Below, piece after piece: positions 1 to 8,294 of a stretch of 64,000 bases of DNA; position 1 is the first letter of the stretch, and every line of letters starts with the position of its first letter. The notes beneath the pieces are model-generated. The model did no database searches. It had not been told where the DNA came from and was given only the letters and a program-made list of their open reading frames with translations. A program made the translations under genes and the position numbers. This DNA comes from Hornefia butyriciproducens (GTDB lineage Bacteria; Bacillota; Clostridia; Peptostreptococcales; Anaerovoracaceae): the NCBI RefSeq assembly GCF_009695915.1, contig NZ_VUMZ01000002.1:186001-250000 (forward strand), given 5' to 3'.

Positions 1-140
1 AGATGAGTATATAATAACACACAGAACGGTCGACGTGCAAATTACCGGGAAAAATTGGCGGTGTCAATTTGTTGTGGAGTTTTTCGGTTGACAACTCTCT
101 TGTATTTTTAAATTGCTTCTAATTTAGTGTCTGCTCTGAA

Positions 141-182
141 ATAGAAAAAGCCGGATGCTCCTTTGTTGGAGAACACCCGGCT
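141..182 (-). terminator. Rho-independent terminator after the hipA remnant
   Basis: Read on the minus strand, an imperfect inverted repeat with outer arms AGCCGG/CCGGCT and inner arm CTCC/GGAG is followed at once by TTTTTC. It lies about 40 nt past the stop of the HipA-like fragment, so it probably ends the antitoxin-toxin transcript. The left 140 bases of the window hold no gene that I can support. Confidence 0.7.
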
Positions 183-219
183 ATGTAAAAACCGGCTGAT
201 TTCTGCTGAAACCAACCGG

Positions 220-444
220 CTAAATAGATGATTTATATGTCCGAAATGTTATCTCGCGTCTCTGTCGTTCCTTGCCTTCGGAAAAACAACTGTTGCTGTA
301 GCTCACGTCTTTATTCAGCTTTACCTGCGGAGGAAACTTGAGCATATACTGTTCGCCTTCGTAAATCACGGAGATTTTATTCCCGTTTGCACCGGCGTAG
401 GTCTTTTTTCGCTTTTTCAGTTCTGTAAAATCTATGACGTTCAT
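220..444 (-). pseudogene. Truncated HipA-like toxin (N-terminal fragment)
   Basis: The first 55 or so residues (MNVIDFTELKKRKKTYAGAN, then a KISVIYEGEQYMLKFPP stretch) match the N-terminus of the HipA-like kinase toxins that follow XRE antitoxins in Firmicutes. Homology stops after NSCFSE and the reading frame runs through 18 unrelated basic residues to a stop. Full toxins of this kind are around 300 residues and carry a kinase domain; that domain is absent here. It starts 4 nt after the antitoxin stop codon, the normal operon arrangement. I infer loss of toxin function by deletion or frameshift. The family assignment rests on recognition of the N-terminal motif only. Confidence 0.65.
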
Positions 445-448
445 ACCG

Positions 449-898
449 TTACGCCTTTTCCAATCTCAAATATTTCTCCCGTAAATACCATGCCTGTTCC
501 GGATTGATGATCTGATTGACCTCTGCATTATTGATGTCTGTCTGAAGATTACAGTAATCACAGTCCCAGCGGAGATAAGGTTCTCCGCCATCCAGCTTCT
601 CCCACGCAGCCTTCATGGCGGCAATGGATTCCACCAGAAATGGCGGCAGACCGCGTTCCAGATAGGTCTTATCCTTCGGAAGCCCGGTTGCACTGTCATA
701 AGGGGAAGACAGCTCCATAATGTCCTCCATCGTACAATCCAACGCCTTTGCAAGCTGCTGAACAGTTTTGGCCGAACAGCGTTCGATCTTGCTCCGTCCT
801 GCGCATATATCCATGATTGTAGTCTTTGGCACACCGCTGACTTTTGAAAGATGGTATTTTGTGATCTGTCTTTGGTCAAGCAAAGTCTGCAAGTCCAT
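449..898 (-). CDS. XRE-family helix-turn-helix antitoxin
   Basis: 149 residues. The N-terminal 60 residues form a Cro/C1-type helix-turn-helix (YHLSKVSGVPKTTIMDICAG, then a TVQQLAKALDCTMEDIMEL helix). The C-terminal part contains a WDCDYCNLQTDINNAEVN segment seen in antitoxins paired with HipA-like toxins. The start is set by GGGAGGTGACGAC directly before ATG. The promoter has perfect consensus boxes and an imperfect dyad TCGG-N4-CCGA in its spacer, a likely site of autorepression. Because the downstream toxin is truncated, this is probably an orphan antitoxin, perhaps retained as a repressor. Family call is firm; the partner relationship is inferred from order and spacing. Confidence 0.85.
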   Translation of the reverse strand: MDLQTLLDQRQITKYHLSKVSGVPKTTIMDICAGRSKIERCSAKTVQQLAKALDCTMEDIMELSSPYDSATGLPKDKTYLERGLPPFLVESIAAMKAAWEKLDGGEPYLRWDCDYCNLQTDINNAEVNQIINPEQAWYLREKYLRLEKA

Positions 899-928
899 GT
901 CGTCACCTCCCGCTCATTGTTCACTTTC

Positions 929-957
929 ATTATATCGGTATGCCGACCTAATGTCAA
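929..957 (-). promoter_or_regulatory. Consensus sigma-70-type promoter of the antitoxin gene
   Basis: On the minus strand TTGACA and TATAAT are both perfect and are 17 bp apart. The spacer contains the imperfect dyad TCGG-N4-CCGA, a candidate operator for the XRE protein. The start codon lies about 30 nt past the -10 box. Confidence 0.85.
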
Positions 958-1183
958 CAGTGCAGACTGAAAGACTGTTCCCTTCGTTTCCGAATACCCA
1001 TGACAAAAAAGATGATACCTGAGATCATCAAACCTGCATCAATATTATTGTCGCAGCATGATGCGGCGGTTTCTTTTTGTGGCAAGGTTTCTCGCTTAAT
1101 TTCTGCCGGGAAGGGTAATTATACAACAAATAATCGTAAGGAAACTCAGGTAGCCTGACGAGAGATCAGGGAGGAAAACGCTT

Positions 1184-1399
1184 ATGAAATCAATACTGAT
1201 CCGGGACACGACCCGGGAAGAACGTATCCGCATTGTCACACAGGCGCTGTCCGTGTGCGGCGGGAGTTGCTCCGGATGTAACGGTTGTGACAACATGGGC
1301 GGCGGCATCGTGGACAATTTCTACAGACCGTATATCGACGGAGAGAAAGAAATTGCGGAGCTGAACATGGAGTATAATGCACCGTTTGTACGGGGGTGA
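1184..1399 (+). CDS. Small Cys-rich protein, conserved in Clostridia, function unknown
   Basis: 71 residues with a charged N-terminal half (MKSILIRDTTREERIRIV) followed by CGGSCSGCNGC, a cluster of four cysteines that could bind a metal or an Fe-S cluster. The C-terminal half is acidic and has no further cysteines. AGGGAGG lies 9 nt before ATG. Small proteins with this N-terminus are common in Clostridia but I know of no function. The next small Cys-rich gene begins 7 nt after its stop, so the two are probably co-transcribed. A short CTCAGG/CCTGAG-like dyad lies in the leader around 1145-1160. Metal binding is inferred from the cysteines only. Confidence 0.7.
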   Translation: MKSILIRDTTREERIRIVTQALSVCGGSCSGCNGCDNMGGGIVDNFYRPYIDGEKEIAELNMEYNAPFVRG

Positions 1400-1406
1400 G
1401 AGCGCT

Positions 1407-1598
1407 ATGGAGGAAAAGGAATGCTATATCTTCCGTTGCGAGAAATATCCGCACTGCAAGAAGGCGAAGGGGAAATGCTGCGCCATCGATTTTGATGCGG
1501 AGATTCCCAGGGTGCGTGAGGGAGAATGTACAAAGGGAAACGGATATCCTCTGTTTGAGGACGACGGCAGAAGATTTTTCAATCCTGACAACCTGTGA
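1407..1598 (+). CDS. Small Cys-rich protein, function unknown
   Basis: 63 residues if translation starts at the ATG at 1407, which has GGGGGTGAG 7 nt upstream; an in-frame ATG at 1377 lies inside the preceding gene and has no binding site. Five cysteines occur in the order C-x5-C-x5-C-x4-CC..., with one more near residue 41 (EGECTKGNG). The pattern suggests a small zinc or Fe-S protein, but no family is recognised. It is adjacent to the preceding Cys-rich gene and likely shares its transcript. Confidence 0.6.
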   Translation: MEEKECYIFRCEKYPHCKKAKGKCCAIDFDAEIPRVREGECTKGNGYPLFEDDGRRFFNPDNL

Positions 1599-1949
1599 TC
1601 ACGAGTTCCGGTTTTGTCGCGGCCCCGGTGGGCTCCGGTTTTGTTCTGCGCCGCTGGGACCGCCAGCGCCACTCGCACCGCCGGTCGTGCGTAGCGGCTG
1701 CGAGACCCATCTGCAGCTGTGCCGTCGGTCGCAAGCGGCGGTTTTGGGCTTCATCTGCAGCCACCGCATCACGACGCGGCGTTTTTCCTCTCTGGCAGGG
1801 ATTTCCTCCCCGCGCCCGTCATCTTTTGTTTACAAAAATTTAACACCCTCCCGACAGGAAATTTAACATACCTGTTTTACAATCTTTTTAGGAAGAAGAG
1901 GAAAACCAATTGATAAGAGCGGACAAACACAGTGAACGGAGGTACGACA
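1599..1949 (+). other. Spacer before ppx, no gene seen
   Basis: GC-rich for the first 200 bases, with a partial direct repeat of CTCCGGTTTTGT-like sequence near 1605-1650, then AT-rich from about 1825 up to the ppx ribosome binding site. Open frames here have no binding sites and look like chance GC-rich frames. Confidence 0.5.
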
Positions 1950-2843
1950 ATGAATCAGGCAATTATCGATATAGGCTCAAACTCCATGCGTCTCACCGTC
2001 TATGATGTGACGGATTCCGGGTTCGAAATTTTGTTTAAGGAAAAGGTCATGGCCAGTCTGGCCGGCTATGTGGAGGACGGGCGTCTTACCGACGAGGGCA
2101 TGTCTTGTGCGGCGGTGGGACTGCTGCAGTTCAAGTTCATGCTGGAAAGTCTGAAAATTGAAAATGTACATGTCTTTGCCACAGCATCTCTGCGAAACAT
2201 CAGCAACACTGACGAAGCGGAGACGCGGATCAGCGAACTCACCGGCTTTTCCATTGAGATCCTTTCGGGTAAGGAAGAGGCATACTACGGATATATCGGC
2301 GCGATGAAGGAGTTCGAGTGTGCCAGCGGCGCCTTTGTGGACATCGGCGGCGCCAGTACGGAAATCGTCACCTTCGCAGGAGGGAAGGTGGATCGCTCGG
2401 GGAGCTATGAAACCGGGTCGCTGCGCCTGTATAAAGACTGCGTCCGCAAGATCCTTCCCGGAGAGCGCGGCATCGCGAGGATCCGGGCAACTGTGGAGAG
2501 TAAGATCCCGTCTGCAGCGTTTCGGGACAAAGACATCAAGAGGATCATCTGCGTAGGCGGAACCGCCCGTGCCGTGCTGAAATTAGCCCGCAGAGTGTGT
2601 GGTGTTCCGGCAGAGGATCGGGTGATTACACGGAAGCATTTTGATGCTGTGGGAAAGGCTCTGCTGACTGAACGGAAAGAGGCGGCAGATTTGATTCTGA
2701 AGGTGGCACCCGAACGGATTCACACCATGATCCCGGGATACCTTATCATGCAGTATATCGTTGAAAGGTTCGACGCTAAAGAGATTGCTATCGGACGGTA
2801 TGGCGTGAGGGAGGGATATCTGTGCAAAAGAATTCTGAAGTAG
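1950..2843 (+). CDS. ppx: Exopolyphosphatase / Ppx-GppA phosphatase
   Basis: 297 residues, the short form of the Ppx/GppA family (single ASKHA-fold phosphatase domain, no HD domain). The N-terminus IDIGSNSMRL is the phosphate-1 loop; ATASLRN and GGASTE with a preceding DIGG are the other nucleotide/phosphate loops. The expected activity is release of phosphate from polyphosphate or pppGpp. The start is the ATG at 1950 with GGAGG 7 nt upstream; a GTG at 1932 has no site. The next gene, ppk1, begins 22 nt before its stop, so synthesis and breakdown of polyphosphate are translationally coupled. Family certain, substrate preference inferred. Confidence 0.93.
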   Translation: MNQAIIDIGSNSMRLTVYDVTDSGFEILFKEKVMASLAGYVEDGRLTDEGMSCAAVGLLQFKFMLESLKIENVHVFATASLRNISNTDEAETRISELTGFSIEILSGKEEAYYGYIGAMKEFECASGAFVDIGGASTEIVTFAGGKVDRSGSYETGSLRLYKDCVRKILPGERGIARIRATVESKIPSAAFRDKDIKRIICVGGTARAVLKLARRVCGVPAEDRVITRKHFDAVGKALLTERKEAADLILKVAPERIHTMIPGYLIMQYIVERFDAKEIAIGRYGVREGYLCKRILK

Positions 2844-4936
2844 AAAAATATAATTTCGCCTATACCTGGAATCGGGAACTGAGCTGGCTGGACTTCAACC
2901 GGAGAGTCCTTGAGGAGGGCGCACGGGAAACCGTTCCGGCTCTGGAGCGACTGAAATTCGTCTCGATTTTCTCCAGCAATCTAGACGAGTTTTTTATGGT
3001 GCGGGTGGGGAGTCTGTTCGACCTTTCCACTGTTTCACCGGACGAAATTGATAACAAGAGCGGAATGACGCCGGGGAAACAGCTGAAGGAAATTTACAAG
3101 GCTATTCCCGGGCTTATCCGCAGAAAGCAGGAGGTTTGGCGGTCGGTACAGGAAAAGCTGAAGCAGTATTCGATTCGGGACCTGACCTATGAGGACCTGA
3201 CCGAAGAGGAGCAGGCGCGGATAGAGACATATTTCCAGCAATTCATCTATCCCGTGATTTCGCCTCAGGTCGTGGGTTCCCATCATCCGATTCCGCATTT
3301 TGTGAACAAAGCCCTGTACGTTACAGCGTTGCTGAAGAACGGCGGAGGGAAGGCGTCGCTGGGATTCATTCCTATTCCGGAGTCGCTGCCGGCATATCTG
3401 ATTCCTGCCGAAGGGGATGCCGAAAAGGGACGTTATATTCGGATTGAGACGATTCTCACACATTTCGCGCCGGAGCTGTTCGGGCGCTATGATGTAGATG
3501 AATGCTGTACAATCTGCGCGACCAGAAACGCGGATATCCAGTTCGACGACGATAAATTTGAGGATGAGGAATCCGATTTCCGTAATCGGGTCAGCACTCT
3601 GCTGAAAAAACGCCGCAGTCTGGATATCATGCGGTTGGAAATCGACCGAGAGATCAGCCGGGAGTTTTTTGAAAAGCTTACCCGACGTATCCGTGTCCGA
3701 AACCGTCAGGTCTACCGGGATGAGACGCCTTTGAATATGAAATATGTGTTTCAGCTGATCGGCGAACTTCCGGAAAGCCTGTCGACCCCGCTTTTGTACC
3801 CGGAATACACTCCACGCTGGCCGGAAAGTCTGACGAAAGGCAGAAGCATCATAGAGCAGGTGAAATCGGGCGATCATCTCCTCTTTTTTCCCTTCGACGC
3901 AGTGGATCCGTTCCTGGAACTGCTGAACGAAGCTGCGGACAGGGACGATGTGCTTTCGATTAAAATCACGATCTACCGTCTGGCGTCCACGTCCAGAATC
4001 GCTCGGATCCTGTGCCGCGCTGCGGAAAACGGGAAGGATGTTCTGGTAATGATGGAACTCCGCGCCCGGTTCGATGAGGCGAACAACATCGCCTGGTCGA
4101 AGGTGATGGAGGAGGCGGGCTGCGAGGTTGTTTACGGCGTTGAGAATTACAAATGTCACAGCAAGGTCTGCCTGATTACACTGAAGGAGCGGGGACATCT
4201 GAGTTATATCACGCAGGTCGGCACCGGCAACTATAATGAGAAGACTAACGCGCAGTATACGGATCTGTCACTGATGACGGCTTCCCGGGAGATCGGTGAG
4301 GACGGCGTTGCGTTTTTTCGCAACATGCTTGTGAATAATCTGGAGGGCTCGTACAAAGAACTGTTGGTGGCGCCTGCCGGCATTCGGAAGGCTGTGCTGA
4401 AGCATATTGATGAGGAAACGGAAAAAGGAAGCGATGGCTATATCTGTATCAAAGCCAACGCGGTGACGGAAAGGCATGTAATCGACCGGCTGCAGAAGGC
4501 GTCGGACGCCGGCGTGGAAATTCATCTGATCATCCGGGGGATCTGCTGTATTTGCCCGGAGGTGTCCGGATATACAGAAAATATTCATGTGAAGAGGATC
4601 GTCGGAAGATATCTGGAGCACGCCCGGATTTACTGCTTCGGGCGCGGAGAAGAGGCAAAACTGTATATTTCCTCTGCGGATCTGATGACACGGAATCTGC
4701 GGCGGCGCGTGGAGGTGGCCTGTCCGGTTCATGACCCGGATATCCGTCAGCAGCTTTTGTGGATTCTGCAGACAGAGCTGCAGGATGAAAGTGAAAGCGG
4801 CGGGTTCAGCAGCCAGGATGAATTTATGAAACAGTCAATTCATCGGATTCCGCAGGTTGCCGCAAGACCGGCAGAACCGGCGGAATCCCGGAGACCGGGT
4901 CTGCTGGAGAGACTCCGGCGCAGGCTGTCAATCTGA
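2822..4936 (+). CDS. ppk1: Polyphosphate kinase 1
   Basis: 704 residues, full length for PPK1. It polymerises the gamma-phosphate of ATP into polyphosphate and can run in reverse. The N-terminal domain opens with NRELSWLDFNRRVLEE; the catalytic core contains YKCHSKVCLI, in which the His is the expected phospho-acceptor, and YITQVGTGNYNEKTNAQYTD; the second conserved His lies in GRYLEHARIYCFG. All look intact. Start is GTG at 2822 behind GGGAGGG, inside the 3' end of ppx. The C-terminus ends in a short basic tail. No transcription terminator is evident before the convergent flavodoxin gene. Confidence 0.97.
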   Translation: MQKNSEVEKYNFAYTWNRELSWLDFNRRVLEEGARETVPALERLKFVSIFSSNLDEFFMVRVGSLFDLSTVSPDEIDNKSGMTPGKQLKEIYKAIPGLIRRKQEVWRSVQEKLKQYSIRDLTYEDLTEEEQARIETYFQQFIYPVISPQVVGSHHPIPHFVNKALYVTALLKNGGGKASLGFIPIPESLPAYLIPAEGDAEKGRYIRIETILTHFAPELFGRYDVDECCTICATRNADIQFDDDKFEDEESDFRNRVSTLLKKRRSLDIMRLEIDREISREFFEKLTRRIRVRNRQVYRDETPLNMKYVFQLIGELPESLSTPLLYPEYTPRWPESLTKGRSIIEQVKSGDHLLFFPFDAVDPFLELLNEAADRDDVLSIKITIYRLASTSRIARILCRAAENGKDVLVMMELRARFDEANNIAWSKVMEEAGCEVVYGVENYKCHSKVCLITLKERGHLSYITQVGTGNYNEKTNAQYTDLSLMTASREIGEDGVAFFRNMLVNNLEGSYKELLVAPAGIRKAVLKHIDEETEKGSDGYICIKANAVTERHVIDRLQKASDAGVEIHLIIRGICCICPEVSGYTENIHVKRIVGRYLEHARIYCFGRGEEAKLYISSADLMTRNLRRRVEVACPVHDPDIRQQLLWILQTELQDESESGGFSSQDEFMKQSIHRIPQVAARPAEPAESRRPGLLERLRRRLSI

Positions 4937-4939
4937 CAC

Positions 4940-5055
4940 TTCAGAGTTCCCGAAGAAGCCGGCGACCAAAATCTCCGCAGGAGCGCCGCCGAAGGCTCCG
5001 GCATGTGGAACCTTTCAGAGCTCCCGAAGAAGCCGGCGGCCGAAATTTCTGGCGC
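4940..5055. repeat. Direct repeat of the 3' end of the flavodoxin gene
   Basis: A stretch of about 40 bases starting TTCAGAG at 4940 recurs at 5014 with few differences (period 74 bp). The second copy encodes the C-terminus of the flavodoxin-like protein (FGRRLLREL) on the minus strand; the first lies beyond its stop. It looks like a partial tandem duplication of the gene end in the ppk1-flavodoxin spacer. Confidence 0.7.
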
Positions 5056-5599
5056 GCTGCTCCTTCTCTGCATCCATGAATTCCACGTTATATCCGAGGT
5101 GACGCTCGGCGATTTTTCCAAGATACTGCAGGCCGGAATGCCTGCAGTATCTTTTCAGTCCTTCTTCCAGAAGATCCGTGCCCTTCTCCGGCCGATAACC
5201 GCAGGTGGAGATTAAGGCGATTTTCTTACCTGTCCACAGCGACGGGCCTTTTTCATCGCCGTAATATTTGTTCAGCGCATAGGCGGCCCGGTCCAGACAT
5301 GCCTTCATCGGGGCGGTGCAGTACCAGACGTAGATCGGCGTGGCAAGCAGAATCAGTTCGCTTGAAAGCATAGAACTGAAAATCCCGCCCATATCGTCGT
5401 TCAGAACGCAGGCGGGTGCGGACCAGTCCCTCTGGCATCCGCGGCAGGCGAGACAGGGACGGATGTTCATGTCATACAGATTAAATTCTTCACATTCAGC
5501 GTCTGCCCGGGTCAGCTCGCTGATGACCGGCTTCAGAAGGCTGTTGGTGTTCCCTTCAGAGCGCGGACTGCCCTTCAATATGCATACTTTTCTACTCAT
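5015..5599 (-). CDS. Flavodoxin-fold NAD(P)H-dependent FMN reductase family protein
   Basis: 194 residues from the ATG at 5599. The phosphate-binding loop GSPRSEGNT follows beta-strand 1 (KVCILK), and the flavin-contact region has ATPIYVWYC. A Cys pair in RPCLACRGC is typical of iron-sulfur-flavoprotein-like NADPH-dependent reductases of anaerobes. The expected role is a small FMN protein for electron transfer or quinone/metal reduction. An upstream in-frame start (5644) is unlikely, because a perfect promoter sits between it and the ATG at 5599. The predicted transcript starts at or within a base or two of that ATG, so the mRNA is probably leaderless. It is convergent with ppk1 and divergent from lon. 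Confidence 0.88.
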   Translation of the reverse strand: MSRKVCILKGSPRSEGNTNSLLKPVISELTRADAECEEFNLYDMNIRPCLACRGCQRDWSAPACVLNDDMGGIFSSMLSSELILLATPIYVWYCTAPMKACLDRAAYALNKYYGDEKGPSLWTGKKIALISTCGYRPEKGTDLLEEGLKRYCRHSGLQYLGKIAERHLGYNVEFMDAEKEQRARNFGRRLLREL

Positions 5600-5606
5600 G
5601 TGAAAT

Positions 5607-5635
5607 ATTATAAATTCCTCACCGGCAGATGTCAA
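5607..5635 (-). promoter_or_regulatory. Perfect promoter giving a predicted leaderless transcript
   Basis: Minus strand TTGACA, 17 bp, TATAAT. Only 7 nt separate the -10 box from the ATG at 5599, which places transcription initiation at the start codon. The GAGG seen upstream lies inside the promoter spacer and cannot act as a ribosome binding site. Confidence 0.85.
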
Positions 5636-5669
5636 TGAATTCACCTCCCGGAAAATTTTCTGTTTGATA

Positions 5670-5696
5670 CTGGCACTCGATGGGTATGAGTGCTAA
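5670..5696 (+). promoter_or_regulatory. CIRCE element (HrcA operator) upstream of lon
   Basis: CTGGCACTC, 9 bp, GAGTGCTAA. The right arm is identical to the CIRCE consensus and the left arm matches at seven of nine positions; the spacer is exactly 9 bp. CIRCE is bound by the HrcA repressor, usually before groESL and dnaK. Here it lies 71 bp before the lon start codon, so Lon is predicted to belong to the HrcA heat-shock regulon. A GTG inside the right arm is open in the lon frame but cannot be the start. Confidence 0.9.
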
Positions 5697-5767
5697 CAAA
5701 GGCAGAAGTATCGGATGAAACCATCCGGGAAATTACATTAGAGATTGAACAAATGGAGGTAATTAGG

Positions 5768-8089
5768 ATGTTTGTAGTACCTGTATATAACGTTATTGTC
5801 GTACCGGAGGCGCGCATCCTCTTTCAGACCGACCGGTTTACACAGCTGGCGGGCAGGAGTCCGGAGGAGGGAGAGCATGTCATCTTCCTGGTGCAGAAAA
5901 GAGAAGAGAGCCGGGAGGAACTGACTGCGGACAGCTTCTATCCCATCGGCGTTTCCGGCGCCATAAAGGAAGTAAACCCCAACGGATATCTTATTGTGGA
6001 GACCACGGCGAGGGTGAACGTGGATTCGGTGAGAATCGGCGAGGAACAAAGAATTGAGCTGAACGTTACGCCGAGGGCGGATATCAGCGATACGGATCCG
6101 GAGGATGAACGCGAGAGGCTGGAAAAACTGAAGGCGGCGCTGATCGCCTACACCTCCGGCTTCCAGTGGGGGCCCATCGCCCGCAATTACATCATGCAGT
6201 GGCGGAATCTGAACGAGATCGCCGCAGGTATGTCTCAGTGGATGGGCAATCCGCCGGAGGATAAATATGCGATTTTGGCGACGGACAGCAAGTCAGCCAG
6301 AAACGACCTGATTGAAAAGGGGATGTATGAATATATCGAAATCGCCCGGCTGACGACTGAGGCGGAGAACGAACAGGAGCAGGACTACCGCAAGGCATAT
6401 CGGGAGAACGCCATCCGGAAGCAGATGGATTATCTGCAGAAACAGCTGGATGAGATGCATCCGGAGAACGTCAGCGATGCGAGACGATTTGAACTGAAAA
6501 TCGAGGAATCCGGTATGAACCCGGACGCCCGCCGGGAGGCGGAAAAGGTGCTGAACCGTCTGAAACAGGAAAATCAGAACAGCGCGGAATCCGGAATGCT
6601 GTATGATTATCTGGATTTTGTCACCGGCCTGTCCTGGAAAAAGGAGCCGGCGGAGACGATACGCATCAGCGAGGCGCAGGAGATTCTGGACGAGGATCAC
6701 TTCGGCATGAAGAGGGTCAAGGACCGTATCATTCAGCAGATTGCGGTTATGGATCTGCAGAAGAAACAGTCCGGATCGATTCTTTGTTTCGTCGGCGCTC
6801 CCGGCACAGGCAAGACCAGCATCGGACAAAGCATCGCCCGGGCACTTCACAGAAAATACGTGCGGGTCAGCCTCGGCGGAGTACGGGATGAGGCTGATAT
6901 CCGCGGGCATCGCCGTACCTACATCGGCGCAATGCCCGGCAGAATTATGGACGGCATTGCCAAAAGCGGTGTTTCCAATCCGGTCATGGTTCTGGATGAG
7001 GTGGACAAGCTGGGCGAATCGTATAACGGCGATCCGGCGTCGGCGCTTCTGGAAGTATTGGATCCGGAGCAGAACGGCACTTTCACCGACCATTATATGA
7101 ACGTGCCCTATGACCTGTCCGACGTGTTCTTCATCTGTACGGCCAATACGCTGGATACGATTCCGGAGCCGCTGCTGAACCGTATGGAAGTCATTCGTTT
7201 TCCGGGATACACCGCGGCGGACAAATTCCAGATTGCACGGCGGCATCTTCTGCCGAAGGCGATGGAATCCATGGGAATTCGTCCCGAGGATCTGAAGATC
7301 AGTGACGACGTGTTGAGAGCGATTATCGATGATTACACTGCCGAGTCCGGCGTTCGCGGGCTGAAGAAACGACTGGATACTTTGTGCCGCGTGGCAGCGG
7401 TGGAAATCGTGAAGAGTCGGACAGAGGCTGCCGATGCAAACGGAGAGGTATCTTCCAACGATGCGGCGGGGCCGGGAGTTGTCGTCGCAGTGGAGGATCT
7501 GCGCAGATATCTGGATATGACGCCAATCTCCCACGATCATGTGCTGGCGGAGAAAAAGCCCGGAATCGTTACGGGTCTGGCGTGGACCAGTGCCGGAGGA
7601 GAGATTCTGTTCATTGAGACTTTGTTTACAAAGGGAAATGGCAAGGTTGTGATTACCGGTCAGCTGGGCGACGTCATGAAGGAGTCTGTGCAGATCGCTG
7701 TCAGCCTTGTGAAGTCGCTGTTCCCCGATAAGGAGAAACTGTTTGAGGAAAATGACCTGCACGTTCATGTTCCGGCAGGTGCGGTTCCCAAGGACGGACC
7801 GTCGGCGGGCATTACCCTGACAACAGCGCTTGCGTCGCTTGTTACGGGGAACGCGGTCAGTCCGAAGCTTGCGATGACCGGCGAGGTTTCGCTGCGCGGC
7901 GTCGTCACGCCGATCGGCGGACTGCCTGAAAAACTGATGGCGGCGCAGCGCGCCGGAGTTGAGACGGTGTTCATTCCGGCGGAAAACGTAAATGATCTGG
8001 AGGACGTTCCGCAGGAGGCAAAGGATAAGCTGGAGATTATCCCTGTTTCCGAAGTGAAGGAGGTTCTGCAGAAGGCGGAGATACTGTGA
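5768..8089 (+). CDS. lon: ATP-dependent protease La (LonA)
   Basis: 773 residues. The order is a LON substrate-binding domain (from FVVPVYNVIVVPEARILF), a helical region, an AAA+ module with Walker A GAPGTGKT near residue 343 and Walker B VMVLDEVDK, and an S16 peptidase domain with PKDGPSAG (Ser679) and Lys722, the catalytic dyad. Start is the ATG behind TGGAGG. It degrades misfolded and regulatory proteins in the cytoplasm. Between the AAA+ lid and the protease domain sits a non-conserved Ala/Ser/Asn-rich stretch (TEAADANGEVSSNDAAGPG), one of several low-complexity loops in this window. Regulation by HrcA is predicted from the upstream CIRCE. A strong terminator follows. Confidence 0.97.
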   Translation: MFVVPVYNVIVVPEARILFQTDRFTQLAGRSPEEGEHVIFLVQKREESREELTADSFYPIGVSGAIKEVNPNGYLIVETTARVNVDSVRIGEEQRIELNVTPRADISDTDPEDERERLEKLKAALIAYTSGFQWGPIARNYIMQWRNLNEIAAGMSQWMGNPPEDKYAILATDSKSARNDLIEKGMYEYIEIARLTTEAENEQEQDYRKAYRENAIRKQMDYLQKQLDEMHPENVSDARRFELKIEESGMNPDARREAEKVLNRLKQENQNSAESGMLYDYLDFVTGLSWKKEPAETIRISEAQEILDEDHFGMKRVKDRIIQQIAVMDLQKKQSGSILCFVGAPGTGKTSIGQSIARALHRKYVRVSLGGVRDEADIRGHRRTYIGAMPGRIMDGIAKSGVSNPVMVLDEVDKLGESYNGDPASALLEVLDPEQNGTFTDHYMNVPYDLSDVFFICTANTLDTIPEPLLNRMEVIRFPGYTAADKFQIARRHLLPKAMESMGIRPEDLKISDDVLRAIIDDYTAESGVRGLKKRLDTLCRVAAVEIVKSRTEAADANGEVSSNDAAGPGVVVAVEDLRRYLDMTPISHDHVLAEKKPGIVTGLAWTSAGGEILFIETLFTKGNGKVVITGQLGDVMKESVQIAVSLVKSLFPDKEKLFEENDLHVHVPAGAVPKDGPSAGITLTTALASLVTGNAVSPKLAMTGEVSLRGVVTPIGGLPEKLMAAQRAGVETVFIPAENVNDLEDVPQEAKDKLEIIPVSEVKEVLQKAEIL

Positions 8090-8103
8090 CCGCCGATTGC
8101 TTT

Positions 8104-8151
8104 GCCGAAGACCGGCGCTCCGTAACCGGAGCGCTGGTCTTCGGCTGTTTT
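8104..8151 (+). terminator. Terminator of lon
   Basis: A 19-bp stem, GCCGAAGACCGG... pairing with ...CTGGTCTTCGGC with one mismatch, short TAAC-type loop, then TGTTTTA. It marks the right edge of the housekeeping block before the AT-rich island. Confidence 0.9.
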
Positions 8152-8231
8152 ACGGGTCTGGCGCCGACCGTTCAGACTTTAAGACCGAAGCGGCAGCTGT
8201 GGAATCCGACCAAACGACGGGAAGGAAAGAG

Positions 8232-8259
8232 TTGACGATAAAAAAATATATAGTATCAT
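8232..8259 (+). promoter_or_regulatory. Probable promoter of the small secreted protein gene
   Basis: TTGACG, 16 bp, TATCAT. It predicts a transcript beginning near 8266, about 29 nt before the ATG at 8295. The leader is A/T-only apart from one or two bases and has no clear ribosome binding site. Confidence 0.55.
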
Positions 8260-8294
8260 AAATTTGAAATTTAAAAAAATTATATTCTTATAAG

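Noticed and set aside
1396-1866. 156-codon frame overlapping the second Cys-rich gene
   Set aside because: Wrong frame relative to the gene with a good binding site; composition is that of a chance GC-rich frame.
5690-5767. Earlier GTG start for lon
   Set aside because: The codon lies within the CIRCE operator and lacks a binding site; Lon proteins begin at the FVVPVYN region.
6293-7768. 491-codon minus-strand frame inside lon
   Set aside because: Shadow frame; lon is intact on the plus strand.
8264-8294. N-terminal extension of the secreted protein from a TTG, via one-base slippage at a seven-A run
   Set aside because: It would give an attractive signal-peptide start, but needs a frameshift and has no binding site; recorded only as a possible sequencing indel.
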